Assembly: GCA_017546025.1 (NCBI GenBank)
Contig: JAFYYS010000006.1
Coordinates: 62,001-126,000 of the forward strand
Source: Lachnospiraceae bacterium
Lineage (GTDB): Bacteria > Bacillota > Clostridia > Lachnospirales > Lachnospiraceae
Direction: 5' to 3'
DNA length: 64,000 nt
Shown here: positions 43,750 through 51,993 of the stretch, one piece after another
How positions within the stretch are numbered: position 1 is the stretch's first letter
Layout: the number at the start of each line of letters is the position of its first letter
Made by a program: the position numbers and the translations under genes
Notes under the pieces: model-generated
The model's database searches: none
Told to the model about the DNA's origin: nothing
The model's input: the letters and a program-made list of their open reading frames with translations, nothing else

Positions 43750-44484
43750 TCAAAAACCATAGTTTTCCCGCACTTCTTTCGTATAGTCCCCTGATTCATT
43801 CTTCAAAATCAGCGGTTTTTCAACTTTCATCCTTGGTTTTCCCCCTTTGACACATCCGAGAAGGACCAATTCCGGTTCCTTCTCCGCCGTAGGATAAACC
43901 AGTCTCATCTGTTTTGGCTCCAATCCCGCACCCGAAAGCGTTGTCATCAGTTCCGGCAGCCGGAACGGTCTGTGCACCAGGTAAAAGCGTCCCCCCGGTC
44001 TTAGTACTGCCGCAGCGGCGCGCGCAACATCGGAGAATGTGCATGCGATTTCGTGCCGGGCAATTGCTTTTGCATCCGACGGATTCAGGAGCCCGTGTCC
44101 TCCCGTCATGTACGGCGGATTGCTGACAACAACATCAACGGTTCCCCTGCCGAAAAGGGTGACCGCTTCTTTCAGGTCGCCGTTCACGATCTCAATCCGG
44201 TCGGAAAGTCCGTTCAGTGCCACGCTTCTTCCTGCCATCTCGGCGCTTTCCGGCTGTATCTCCAGGCCAATCAGCTTTCCTGCTTCCGTTTTAGCCGAAA
44301 GAAGCAAGGGCAGGATGCCTGTCCCTGTCCCGAGATCCAAAACCGTTTCCCCTTTTCGCACTTCTGCAAAGCCCGAAAGAAGAACGGCATCGATGCCGAA
44401 ACAGAACCGGCTCCTGTCCTGTATGATGACAAGTCCGTTTCTTTGTAAATCCACAAGGCTTTCGCCTTCCCGAAGTTCTGCCAT
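43750..44484 (-). CDS. trmN6: tRNA1(Val) A37 N6-methyltransferase family protein
   Basis: About 244 residues. SAM site VLDLGTGTGILPLLL near residue 45, then the N6-adenine methyltransferase catalytic motif VVSNPPYM near 112. The N-terminal LQRNGLVIIQDRSRFCFGIDAVLLSGF is the conserved entry of the TrmN6/YabB family. ATG 44484 lies 2 bases before the ricT stop. The gene run gmk-like, holB, ricT, trmN6 matches the Bacillus tmk-holB-yaaT-yabB region. Confidence 0.92.
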   Translation of the reverse strand: MAELREGESLVDLQRNGLVIIQDRSRFCFGIDAVLLSGFAEVRKGETVLDLGTGTGILPLLLSAKTEAGKLIGLEIQPESAEMAGRSVALNGLSDRIEIVNGDLKEAVTLFGRGTVDVVVSNPPYMTGGHGLLNPSDAKAIARHEIACTFSDVARAAAAVLRPGGRFYLVHRPFRLPELMTTLSGAGLEPKQMRLVYPTAEKEPELVLLGCVKGGKPRMKVEKPLILKNESGDYTKEVRENYGF

Positions 44485-44485
44485 A

Positions 44486-45370
44486 TTACTCCAATTCGCG
44501 GAGGGCCTTCTCCGCGGCATCGTCCTTCACGTCACGCTTCGGCTTCTTCGGACGGAACTTCAATTCTTCCACCTTATACTCTCTGAGTTCCTTTTCATCG
44601 CCGTCAGCGCCGTTAACGTGAACCAGAACCTTCACCTTCTGCTTCAAAACGTTTCGGTCGGACACCTCTCCCGTAAGTCCTTCCGGTGTATGTACCAGGT
44701 CTCCGATGTTCGGAAGCTTGCTGTTCAGATACTCATAAGCGTCCTCTTCATGCTTCAGACAGCACATCAAACGGCCGCAGTTTCCGCTGATTTTAGTCGG
44801 GTTGAGGGAGAGATTCTGCTCTTTCGCCATTTTAACGGAAACCGGAATGAAATCCGACAGATACGTATGGCAGCAAAGCTCCCTGCCGCAGATGCCGATG
44901 CCCCCGCGAAGCTTCGTTTCGTCGCGGACACCGATCTGTCTGAGTTCAATACGCGTATGGAACACCGTTGCAAGATCCTTTACCAGCTCACGGAAATCCA
45001 CGCGGCCGTCCGCCGTGAAATAAAACAGAAGCTTACTGTTATCGAAGGTGTACTCACATCCAATCAGTTTCATCTCAAGCCCGTGCTTCTCCACTTTGGT
45101 GCGGCACACCGCAAGAGCATCTTTCTCCTTTTCCTTGTTCGCCTTAACGCGCTGCTCGTCCTCGTCCGTTGCCATACGGATGATCGGCTTTAAAGGCGGC
45201 ATCTCCTCGCTTTCGGAAATCTCACGTTTATCAAGGACAACAAGACCGTACTCCACGCCTCTTGCCGTTTCCACGATTACGTGGTCACCCGCTTTCACGT
45301 CAAAATCAAGCGGGTCAAAATAGTAAATCTTTCCGGCGGGCCGGAATCTTACTCCGATAATAGAAAGCAT
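44486..45370 (-). CDS. ricT: PSP1-domain protein, RicT/YaaT
   Basis: 294 residues. The PSP1 domain is visible with conserved Cys-rich segments CGRELCCHTYL (about 157) and GNCGRLMCCLKHEEDAY (about 190). In Bacillus, RicT with RicA and RicF forms an Fe-S-bearing complex that assists RNase Y-dependent mRNA maturation and affects sporulation and biofilm control. The Cys residues needed for clusters are present. The C-terminus is Lys/Arg/Glu-rich. It lies 23 bases from holB. Confidence 0.93.
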   Translation of the reverse strand: MLSIIGVRFRPAGKIYYFDPLDFDVKAGDHVIVETARGVEYGLVVLDKREISESEEMPPLKPIIRMATDEDEQRVKANKEKEKDALAVCRTKVEKHGLEMKLIGCEYTFDNSKLLFYFTADGRVDFRELVKDLATVFHTRIELRQIGVRDETKLRGGIGICGRELCCHTYLSDFIPVSVKMAKEQNLSLNPTKISGNCGRLMCCLKHEEDAYEYLNSKLPNIGDLVHTPEGLTGEVSDRNVLKQKVKVLVHVNGADGDEKELREYKVEELKFRPKKPKRDVKDDAAEKALRELE

Positions 45371-45393
45371 AATTGTTTAATCCTTCCTGCAAA

Positions 45394-46389
45394 CTAACTT
45401 GTATAACACTCTTTCATATGCATCAGCATCAGCCAGACGGCAGGCTCAAGTGTGACATTGGCCTTTCGCTTGGCTTGTAAGCTGTCAAGTTCTTCCTGAA
45501 GCTTCCGGATGCCCTCATAATCAATCCGGGAAGCCTGTGCCGCAAGCGCGCCTTCCTCCTGCTGGTACATCGGAACCGCTTTCTTTCCGGCGGCTTTCAC
45601 ATACATCAAATCTCTGATCCATATGCCCATCAGCCCGAGGATGTCGTCCAAATCCTCTTTCTTAGCCGCAAGGCTCTTCGCCGTCACGGCCATGCGCTCG
45701 TCTCCCATGTCGGGAAGACTCTGCATCAATCCTGCTGCCATTTCCTTCCGCCGCCTGAAGTCCTCCGACACGGCGCACGCCAGTGCTTTACCGGGGCTTC
45801 CTCCGGCAAAAGCGCACGAAAGTCTGGCCCGGTAATCCGGAATCTGCGCCTCCTCCATCAGATACGGAATCAGCTCCTCGTCCGGAACCGGCAGGAAATC
45901 AAGCACCACCGCTCTTGACAGAATGGTAGACAGAAACGCCTCGCGGTTATTCGTAAGCAAAATGATAATACCATATTCCGGCGGTTCTTCCAAGGTCTTT
46001 AACAGGGCATTCTGCGCCTGCTCATTCATCTTCTCGGCTTCATCCACGATGAAAATCCGATACGGGCCGGCATACGGGCGTATGGTCATCGGTACACAGA
46101 TGCTCTCTCTGATGTCCCCGACCGATATCACGGACTTTTCATGTGTGACCAGAGTGACATCGGGTTGGTTCCCGGATTCCATCTGCAGGCATGAAATGCA
46201 ATGCCCGCACGGCTCAGCACCGCCCTCCCGACACTGTAACGCCGCAGCAAAGGTTCGTGCCGTCAGGAGTTTCCCCACACCGTCATCCCCTTCAAAGATA
46301 TAGGCATGGGACAGGTGCTTGTTCCGGATTCCTTCCGCCAGGTGGTCCTTTACCGTCCTGTGTCCGATTATGTTTCGAAAGCTAAGCAT
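45394..46389 (-). CDS. holB: DNA polymerase III delta-prime subunit
   Basis: About 331 residues, part of the clamp loader. AAA+ features: FEGDDGVGKLL as a degenerate P-loop (Leu where Ser/Thr is usual, as in non-ATPase delta-prime), a Cys zinc module CREGG, CGHCISC, then IFIVDEAEKMNEQAQNALLKTLEEPP and sensor ILLTNN. The ATG at 46389 overlaps the 3' end of the upstream kinase gene; a GTG one codon earlier is also possible. C-terminal oligomerisation domain present. Confidence 0.94.
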   Translation of the reverse strand: MLSFRNIIGHRTVKDHLAEGIRNKHLSHAYIFEGDDGVGKLLTARTFAAALQCREGGAEPCGHCISCLQMESGNQPDVTLVTHEKSVISVGDIRESICVPMTIRPYAGPYRIFIVDEAEKMNEQAQNALLKTLEEPPEYGIIILLTNNREAFLSTILSRAVVLDFLPVPDEELIPYLMEEAQIPDYRARLSCAFAGGSPGKALACAVSEDFRRRKEMAAGLMQSLPDMGDERMAVTAKSLAAKKEDLDDILGLMGIWIRDLMYVKAAGKKAVPMYQQEEGALAAQASRIDYEGIRKLQEELDSLQAKRKANVTLEPAVWLMLMHMKECYTS

Positions 46390-46978
46390 CACCGGACTCC
46401 TTCTTGATTACATCACACAACTCATTAAGGACACGGTCATACTGATCGTTGGTAAAGCGTCTCCCGATTCCCAGCTCGCACAGTTTCTCTTCTGAAAAAT
46501 CCTCTGCGTCCGCAAGGAACCTTCTGCACATCTCTTCATATTTCGGATGCTTCTGTGCCCGCTCCCGCTTCAAAGCTCGTGCCAGGCGAAGCCCGTCTTC
46601 CGTTTCCACATAAAGCGGCACAACGTTCTCCGCGCCGAAATAATCGCGAAGCTTTCCGTACGCGGCTGGTGTCACAATCAGGATGCTGCTACGTCTGCTT
46701 AAATCAATCTGTCCGTCGTCTGCCGTAAGGTAATACCACGGTCCGTAGACGGTCTGATAGCAACGCTTCTCAATTACTTTGCCGGCATCGTCAAGCTCAT
46801 GCATCTTCGATTCCGTAATGAAATGATACTCAACACCTTCCTGCTCCCCCTCGCGGATTGGCCGCGTGGTATAGGGAACTACCGTTCCGAGACCGTCTCC
46901 GAATCTCACAACGATATCTTTATACAGAGTATCCTTTCCGGACGCACTCTTGCCCATGATTAAAAAGAGTTTTGCCAT
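46382..46978 (-). CDS. Guanylate kinase-like protein
   Basis: About 198 residues with P-loop IMGKSASGKDT (residues 7-17), the GMP-binding VPYTTRPIREGEQEGVEYHFI segment near residue 34 and a Lys/Arg-rich lid (LARALKRERAQKHPK). This is the guanylate kinase superfamily, but the lid and C-terminal half are diverged, so it may be a paralogue rather than the essential Gmk. It occupies the place where Bacilli carry thymidylate kinase before holB. ATG 46978 follows AAAGG. Confidence 0.85.
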   Translation of the reverse strand: MAKLFLIMGKSASGKDTLYKDIVVRFGDGLGTVVPYTTRPIREGEQEGVEYHFITESKMHELDDAGKVIEKRCYQTVYGPWYYLTADDGQIDLSRRSSILIVTPAAYGKLRDYFGAENVVPLYVETEDGLRLARALKRERAQKHPKYEEMCRRFLADAEDFSEEKLCELGIGRRFTNDQYDRVLNELCDVIKKESGDA

Positions 46979-47006
46979 ATGCGTTGAACCTTTCGTCAAA
47001 CCCGTC

Positions 47007-47384
47007 TTATTCCGCGCCGGTTTCTGCAGATGAGCCGCCTGCCGTCTTCTCTTCCGCAAGGGTTTTGGACACGGCCGTGTCCTCGACCAGTTGCTGCAGT
47101 TTTGCTTCCAGCAGGGAAACCTTCACCGAAAGCGAGAAACAGCGGACGATTACCAGGAAGATGACAACAAGGAAAACGAAATTAACAGGAGACTGTACCC
47201 CTATCAGTTCCGTAAGCCAGATAACCGCATCCGGAAAGATGCTCATGAATATCAGCACCATTCCGAAAAGCATCCAAAATACAACATCTGCAATCTGCAT
47301 CTGAGACTTCTGAAGCTTCCTCCGAATATAGAAGCCGGTCAGTACCGATGCTACAATCAGCATTACCCTTAACGGAAGTGACAT
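47007..47384 (-). CDS. DUF2304 small membrane protein
   Basis: About 125 residues with three hydrophobic segments (about 5-22, 33-52 and 62-82) and a charged coiled-coil tail ending Glu/Ala-rich. DUF2304 proteins occur next to GT2 enzymes of the dolichyl-phosphate-mannose-synthase type, as here: the GT2 stop and this ATG are 2 bases apart. They are thought to anchor or partner those enzymes in polyprenyl-phosphate-sugar metabolism. Exact activity unknown. Confidence 0.85.
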   Translation of the reverse strand: MSLPLRVMLIVASVLTGFYIRRKLQKSQMQIADVVFWMLFGMVLIFMSIFPDAVIWLTELIGVQSPVNFVFLVVIFLVIVRCFSLSVKVSLLEAKLQQLVEDTAVSKTLAEEKTAGGSSAETGAE

Positions 47385-47385
47385 A

Positions 47386-48081
47386 TCATACCTTCTTTCT
47401 GAACCATTGCACAAACAAAATGGACATGCACATGCGAACCATATATTTTATCGATGTTCCGAACTTCAGATAGCTTTCCCCGGCTATCCTTTCATTCATC
47501 GAAACCTGACACTCCTTAACCTTTGCCCCGCACCGTATCAGAAAAGCAATTGTATCCGGTTCCGGACCGTAGTTAACCTGATGGGCAAGAATTGTAATCA
47601 TTCGGCTGTTAAAAAGGCGCATCCCGGATGTCGGATCCTTCACTCTTTTTCCGGTCGTGAGCGCAATGCAGGCCCCAATCAGACGGCTCCCGAGCATTCT
47701 CGCCGTCCACGGCTTCTGCTCCGTCACGAAGCGGGAGCCGATAACAATGTCGCACTCCTCGTCCGTTGACGCCTTAAGCATCTCTTCGATATAACGGGGG
47801 TCATGCTGACCGTCACCGTCATACTGCATCGCATATTCGTAGCCTTTTTCACAGGCATATTTCATTCCGCCCTGAAAGGCTCCTGCCAACCCGAGATTGA
47901 CAGGGTAATCCACCATCCGAAAGCCGCGCTCCCTGCAGATCTGAGCCGTCTTATCCTTCGACCCGTCGTTGACCACAACATAATCATACTGCGGATATTC
48001 CGCAACAAGGGAATCCACTACGCGGGCTATGTTTTCTTCCTCATTATATGCCGGGATGATAAGTAGTATTCTGCTTTGCAC
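47386..48081 (-). CDS. Family 2 glycosyltransferase, polyprenyl-phosphate sugar synthase type (DPM1-like)
   Basis: 231 residues, soluble catalytic domain. The motifs IIPAYNEEENIARVV, VVVNDGSKDKT, MQYDGDGQHDP (the metal-binding DxD region) and VIGSRFV are those of dolichyl-phosphate mannose/glucose synthases. A C-terminal hydrophobic stretch may touch the membrane. It likely makes undecaprenyl-phosphate sugar for GT-C enzymes such as the GT39 and STT3-type genes upstream. The donor sugar is unknown. Confidence 0.9.
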   Translation of the reverse strand: MQSRILLIIPAYNEEENIARVVDSLVAEYPQYDYVVVNDGSKDKTAQICRERGFRMVDYPVNLGLAGAFQGGMKYACEKGYEYAMQYDGDGQHDPRYIEEMLKASTDEECDIVIGSRFVTEQKPWTARMLGSRLIGACIALTTGKRVKDPTSGMRLFNSRMITILAHQVNYGPEPDTIAFLIRCGAKVKECQVSMNERIAGESYLKFGTSIKYMVRMCMSILFVQWFRKKV

Positions 48082-48119
48082 AGACTGTCCCCCTCGTTCC
48101 GATTACATTTCCGGACCAA

Positions 48120-50573
48120 TTATTTCGTAACAACCTTCCAAATGGCAATTGACGAGTTGTCGCCAAGCCGCTTCTGAATTCCCTTTCCTTCCGCGGAATC
48201 ATAAACCTTTTCAAATAAGTCCTGATTCTGCCCGTTCCCGATGAACAGCTTGATGAAGGTCGAATCCGCAGCTCTTTTCTCGAGCAGGATAACCGACACC
48301 TTTCCGCCTTCTTCAAGAATCATGAGTGCTTCATCCTCAGCCTGCTCCTCTCCTTCAGAGGACACAACCATGCGGTCGTAAACCGTTTCTCCGTCACGGA
48401 TGTATAGCAATCTTCCGCAATCCATCCGCCCGCCGCTCGGTAATACAAGCCGGCCGGTCAACCCTTCTTCGGATGCCTTCAGTTCAACCACTGCCTGAAG
48501 GGAAAGGTCGCTTCCCTGCGCCAGCGTGCAGAGAACGGTTTCGCCCTCATTCGGCCGGGATACCGATTCCGTGCTGATATATGTTTCTTCCGCGGTTTCC
48601 GTGTCGCCCGTCTCCCAATCCTTATAGACCATCAGGCTCGAGATATGAGCAAGCGTGTCGCGGCTTACCGCGAAATAAATGTCAGGGCACTCCGCAGGAT
48701 GCGTATAGTCCAAAAGGCGTGTAATCTGAGCCTCAGAAAAAGCGTATTTCTCCTTAAGTTCCGTTTCCGCCTCGGAACGTGACAGCGGAAGAACGGTCTT
48801 CAGAAGCTTTCTTGCATCTGCTGCGTTGCCCGTCAGTTCCTGCGCATATTCCGAGCCGTCGATGCCGCAGTTTTGCAGCATTCCGGCAATTCCGACAGAC
48901 AGCTTCGGATCCTCCGTTGTTAACATATATGCGAGCCAATAGAAGAACTGTCCGTTATATGTTCCTCCGTCGGCGAGGGTCCGGCGTTCCCCGTAATACT
49001 GATAGATATATCCTAAATTCCAAAAATCCGCAAGTACCGAATCCCGGGCGGTATTCTTTTCGACCCAGGTCATGGCCTCTTCAATCGGACGCTCGATGTA
49101 CGGTTTCTCCTGCGCGCAAACCACGGTACAGCTTATCCCGATCGGAAGCAAAACGGCCGCGGCCAGGACTGCCGCCGGGACAGATTCGTTATTAAACCTT
49201 GCAAGAAACCATCCCGTGACAAATACGACGACGGCGGCAATTACAGCTGCAACAGGGAAGCGAAGCACCATCGCGGCGAAAAGCATGAAGCCCGCAAGGA
49301 CATACAGAATCTTCCTTCCCTCGGGGGTCCTTTCTTTACAGAATCTTCCGATGCTGTCAAACTTCAGTCCGATGATGACCGCCGACGGAAGCGTAAAGAA
49401 CTCCATATAGCGCGCGCCGAAAAATGCAAGGACCGTTGTTCCTGCAAGCCAGGTTAAAAGCGCAGACAGAAGGAAGACGTCCTTATTTTCCCCGGAATGA
49501 TTCCGGATGAGGCGAATCAGCTGAACAACGCAAATCACCGCAGATATCAAAAGCAGTGACAGAGCGAATATGCCGCCGGTAACACTTGTGATGTCTCTCC
49601 CAACTCCCACGAAATGATACCACAAAGACCCTGCATCGGAAACCGGAACCTTGCTCAGCTCGGAAATGTTCAGCGTTTCGCTCGGCCAGTCTCCGGCACC
49701 GGACGGCGAAACAAAGCCCTTCGCCAGGGATACAAACGAGTTCCAGCCGAGGATGAGGCTGATTACAATCACCGCGCCCCAGAATGCCCCGGGAACTGCA
49801 AGCGACTTCTTTTGTTTTTCGTCACATTTTCCGCAAAGCCGAATGCCGACAACTCCCATCACCGCCGTGCCGGCAGCGATTACCCCGTAGATGAAGAACG
49901 CGGTCCATGTGAAACGCAGCAGAACAAGCGCCAAAAGCGCAACAATACCATAGATTACCTGCTCCCTGCGGGTTTTCCGTACGAAGCACTCAAAAAGCGA
50001 CAGCACGAGAACAAGCGCCAGAAGACCGATCATCGCGTCGGTGTCGAAAAATCCGGCGTGGGAATGCCGGAAGAACGGCACCTCCAAAGTCACCAGAAGC
50101 GACCCCAACACGGCAGCAATCCTCGATGTCCTCCGCCTCAAAAACAGATAAACCGGAATCACAAAAAGCGAAAGAAGGAAGGAGCAAAAACGAATCGTCA
50201 GCGTGTAGATTCCAATGTTAATCCCGACAGCACGGAAGCCGTACCACACAAGCGCCGCCGAAGCAGGCAGCAGCATCGGCATCGCACCGTTTGCTTCCTT
50301 TGAAATCGCCTCGCCGCTCGTGCACATTTTATCTTCCGCGCGATACGTAATCAGTTTGATTGATCCGATTCCGCCTTCGGAGAACTCCTTGGCCTTACGC
50401 AGATAATAGTAACTGTCAACGTCAGCAGAATACTCTCCCTCGGCACCGATGTAGCGCTCTGCTTCCTCCTCGGTCCAATCTCTTCCGATCGGCTGACACA
50501 GTATCATCACCGTTGCCATCATCACGAGGATTATTATGAAATCAATTATTCGCTGACACTTCTGTCCCTTCAT
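48120..50573 (-). CDS. STT3-family oligosaccharyltransferase (AglB/PglB-like)
   Basis: 817 residues with about 13 membrane helices (1-480) and a C-terminal extracytoplasmic domain. Family landmarks are all seen: DVDSYYYLRK at 51-60 (first catalytic Asp), SHAGFFDTDAM at 171-181 (metal-binding DxD), LNISEL at 301-306 (the TIxE/SVSE motif of the moving loop), ARYMEFF at 387-393 (conserved Arg), and DFWNLGYIYQYY with TLADGGTYN at 516-540, where WWDYG appears as FWNLG. Such enzymes move a lipid-linked glycan to Asn. The ATG is preceded by AGGAGG and overlaps the upstream gene by 32 bases. Confidence 0.88.
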   Translation of the reverse strand: MKGQKCQRIIDFIIILVMMATVMILCQPIGRDWTEEEAERYIGAEGEYSADVDSYYYLRKAKEFSEGGIGSIKLITYRAEDKMCTSGEAISKEANGAMPMLLPASAALVWYGFRAVGINIGIYTLTIRFCSFLLSLFVIPVYLFLRRRTSRIAAVLGSLLVTLEVPFFRHSHAGFFDTDAMIGLLALVLVLSLFECFVRKTRREQVIYGIVALLALVLLRFTWTAFFIYGVIAAGTAVMGVVGIRLCGKCDEKQKKSLAVPGAFWGAVIVISLILGWNSFVSLAKGFVSPSGAGDWPSETLNISELSKVPVSDAGSLWYHFVGVGRDITSVTGGIFALSLLLISAVICVVQLIRLIRNHSGENKDVFLLSALLTWLAGTTVLAFFGARYMEFFTLPSAVIIGLKFDSIGRFCKERTPEGRKILYVLAGFMLFAAMVLRFPVAAVIAAVVVFVTGWFLARFNNESVPAAVLAAAVLLPIGISCTVVCAQEKPYIERPIEEAMTWVEKNTARDSVLADFWNLGYIYQYYGERRTLADGGTYNGQFFYWLAYMLTTEDPKLSVGIAGMLQNCGIDGSEYAQELTGNAADARKLLKTVLPLSRSEAETELKEKYAFSEAQITRLLDYTHPAECPDIYFAVSRDTLAHISSLMVYKDWETGDTETAEETYISTESVSRPNEGETVLCTLAQGSDLSLQAVVELKASEEGLTGRLVLPSGGRMDCGRLLYIRDGETVYDRMVVSSEGEEQAEDEALMILEEGGKVSVILLEKRAADSTFIKLFIGNGQNQDLFEKVYDSAEGKGIQKRLGDNSSIAIWKVVTK

Positions 50574-51948
50574 ATTTCCTCCTCGCGAAACAAACCGCAG
50601 TAATCATGCATACAACAAAAAACAACAGAATCAGACAGGCCGTAATGAATACGTACCCGTTCATCCGATCCGTAAGAGCATCGCCGATAAAGCCGTGCTG
50701 CTCCGTACTGTTAAACAGGAAAAACCGCAACCCCGTCGCCGAAACATCGTTGATGGCGTCATATAAGAAGATCGCGAGCACACCCGCGCAGAAATACCCG
50801 AGCGCGCTTCCTCCCCAGGCACAGATCAGCATCGCCAGCGGCAGGAAGAAATAAAGCGGAAGATTGTCCTTCGGCTGATTCATATAGCTTCCCGAAAAAG
50901 CGCTCAGAAACTCATGAATCGGAAGCATCAGCATGGCAATGACAACCGCGCCGGAAATGCAGATCTTTCTCCAAACCGCAGCACATCTGCCGATTTGCCC
51001 GTCAGCCACGGGAATCCGAACGGCAAAGCGGTCCCCCAATCGAAGGCTCCACTCGTCCCCGCCTACCGCATTCTTTCTCCGATACGCCTCCAAAAGAAGG
51101 AACAGCAGTGCAAACCACGCGCCGACGTAGGAAGCAACGGTCGGAACGCTCCATCCGAAGCGAAGCTGGTACATCGTACAGCAGGTGAGAAAACCTTCCA
51201 GAAGGCAGAGTGATCCCAAAAACGCCTTGCCGATGAAGACAAGCGCCGCTCCGATAAGGACAAATGCCATCGCGATGCAGTCATACTTATTCGTTGAGAA
51301 GGGATTCGCCTGCGCCGCAAGCATCCAGAGAATCAGACTCGCGCAAGCCATCCAAAACTGCGAAGGCCGCCACCCGAGACCGTTCACTTCGTCTTTGCGG
51401 GCGAACCATTCGCAGAACTGCTTAATCTTTATGTTCATCCCCTTGACCGGGGGTTCTTCCTTCACCTTCAGCGTGGAATTGATGAATACAACCGAAAGCA
51501 GCATGTGAACAACCGCAAGCGCCTTAGCGAGAAGAATCCAGAAATCGAGGCCCTTCATGCCGTCTTTCACAACCTCACCGTAATCCGGAAGCTCGCTTTG
51601 AAGCGCAATTCCGCCGTTATAAAGCTGCAGAACGAGCACGATGACCAGACACATGGAAGCAGAGAGCACATACCCGGCAATGGTGCGGGAATAGTGCCCG
51701 ACTATGCTGAAAACCGCGCACAACAGCAGGATAATCACAATCCCGTTCGGAATCTGTACGCATGTATCGGTGCGAAGCGCAATTGCCGAAACGCAGACAT
51801 AAAAACAAACCGCCAAAAGGACAATCGTCCCTATCATCCCTGCGTAATAATACTTCCGCACATCCCCGAACGGTATCGGGTTTCTGCGAAGAAGCATTTC
51901 GCGGGACAGCGGTTCACTGCTTCGATTCTGCTTCTGCTTTTCTTTCAT
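50542..51948 (-). CDS. Polytopic membrane protein of the glycosylation block, function unknown
   Basis: About 468 residues, roughly 11-12 hydrophobic segments in two halves separated by hydrophilic loops (about 165-195 and 295-320). No family motif is recognised. It lies between GT39 and STT3 genes, overlapping the latter, so a role in lipid-linked glycan synthesis, polymerisation or flipping is plausible but is inference from place. The ATG at 51948 has GAGGAG upstream; a TTG two codons earlier is possible. Confidence 0.7.
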   Translation of the reverse strand: MKEKQKQNRSSEPLSREMLLRRNPIPFGDVRKYYYAGMIGTIVLLAVCFYVCVSAIALRTDTCVQIPNGIVIILLLCAVFSIVGHYSRTIAGYVLSASMCLVIVLVLQLYNGGIALQSELPDYGEVVKDGMKGLDFWILLAKALAVVHMLLSVVFINSTLKVKEEPPVKGMNIKIKQFCEWFARKDEVNGLGWRPSQFWMACASLILWMLAAQANPFSTNKYDCIAMAFVLIGAALVFIGKAFLGSLCLLEGFLTCCTMYQLRFGWSVPTVASYVGAWFALLFLLLEAYRRKNAVGGDEWSLRLGDRFAVRIPVADGQIGRCAAVWRKICISGAVVIAMLMLPIHEFLSAFSGSYMNQPKDNLPLYFFLPLAMLICAWGGSALGYFCAGVLAIFLYDAINDVSATGLRFFLFNSTEQHGFIGDALTDRMNGYVFITACLILLFFVVCMITAVCFARRKYEGTEVSANN

Positions 51949-51993
51949 GCCCAATTGCTCCTCTGTCTGCGTCTCCGGGCACAGACCGTTCCG

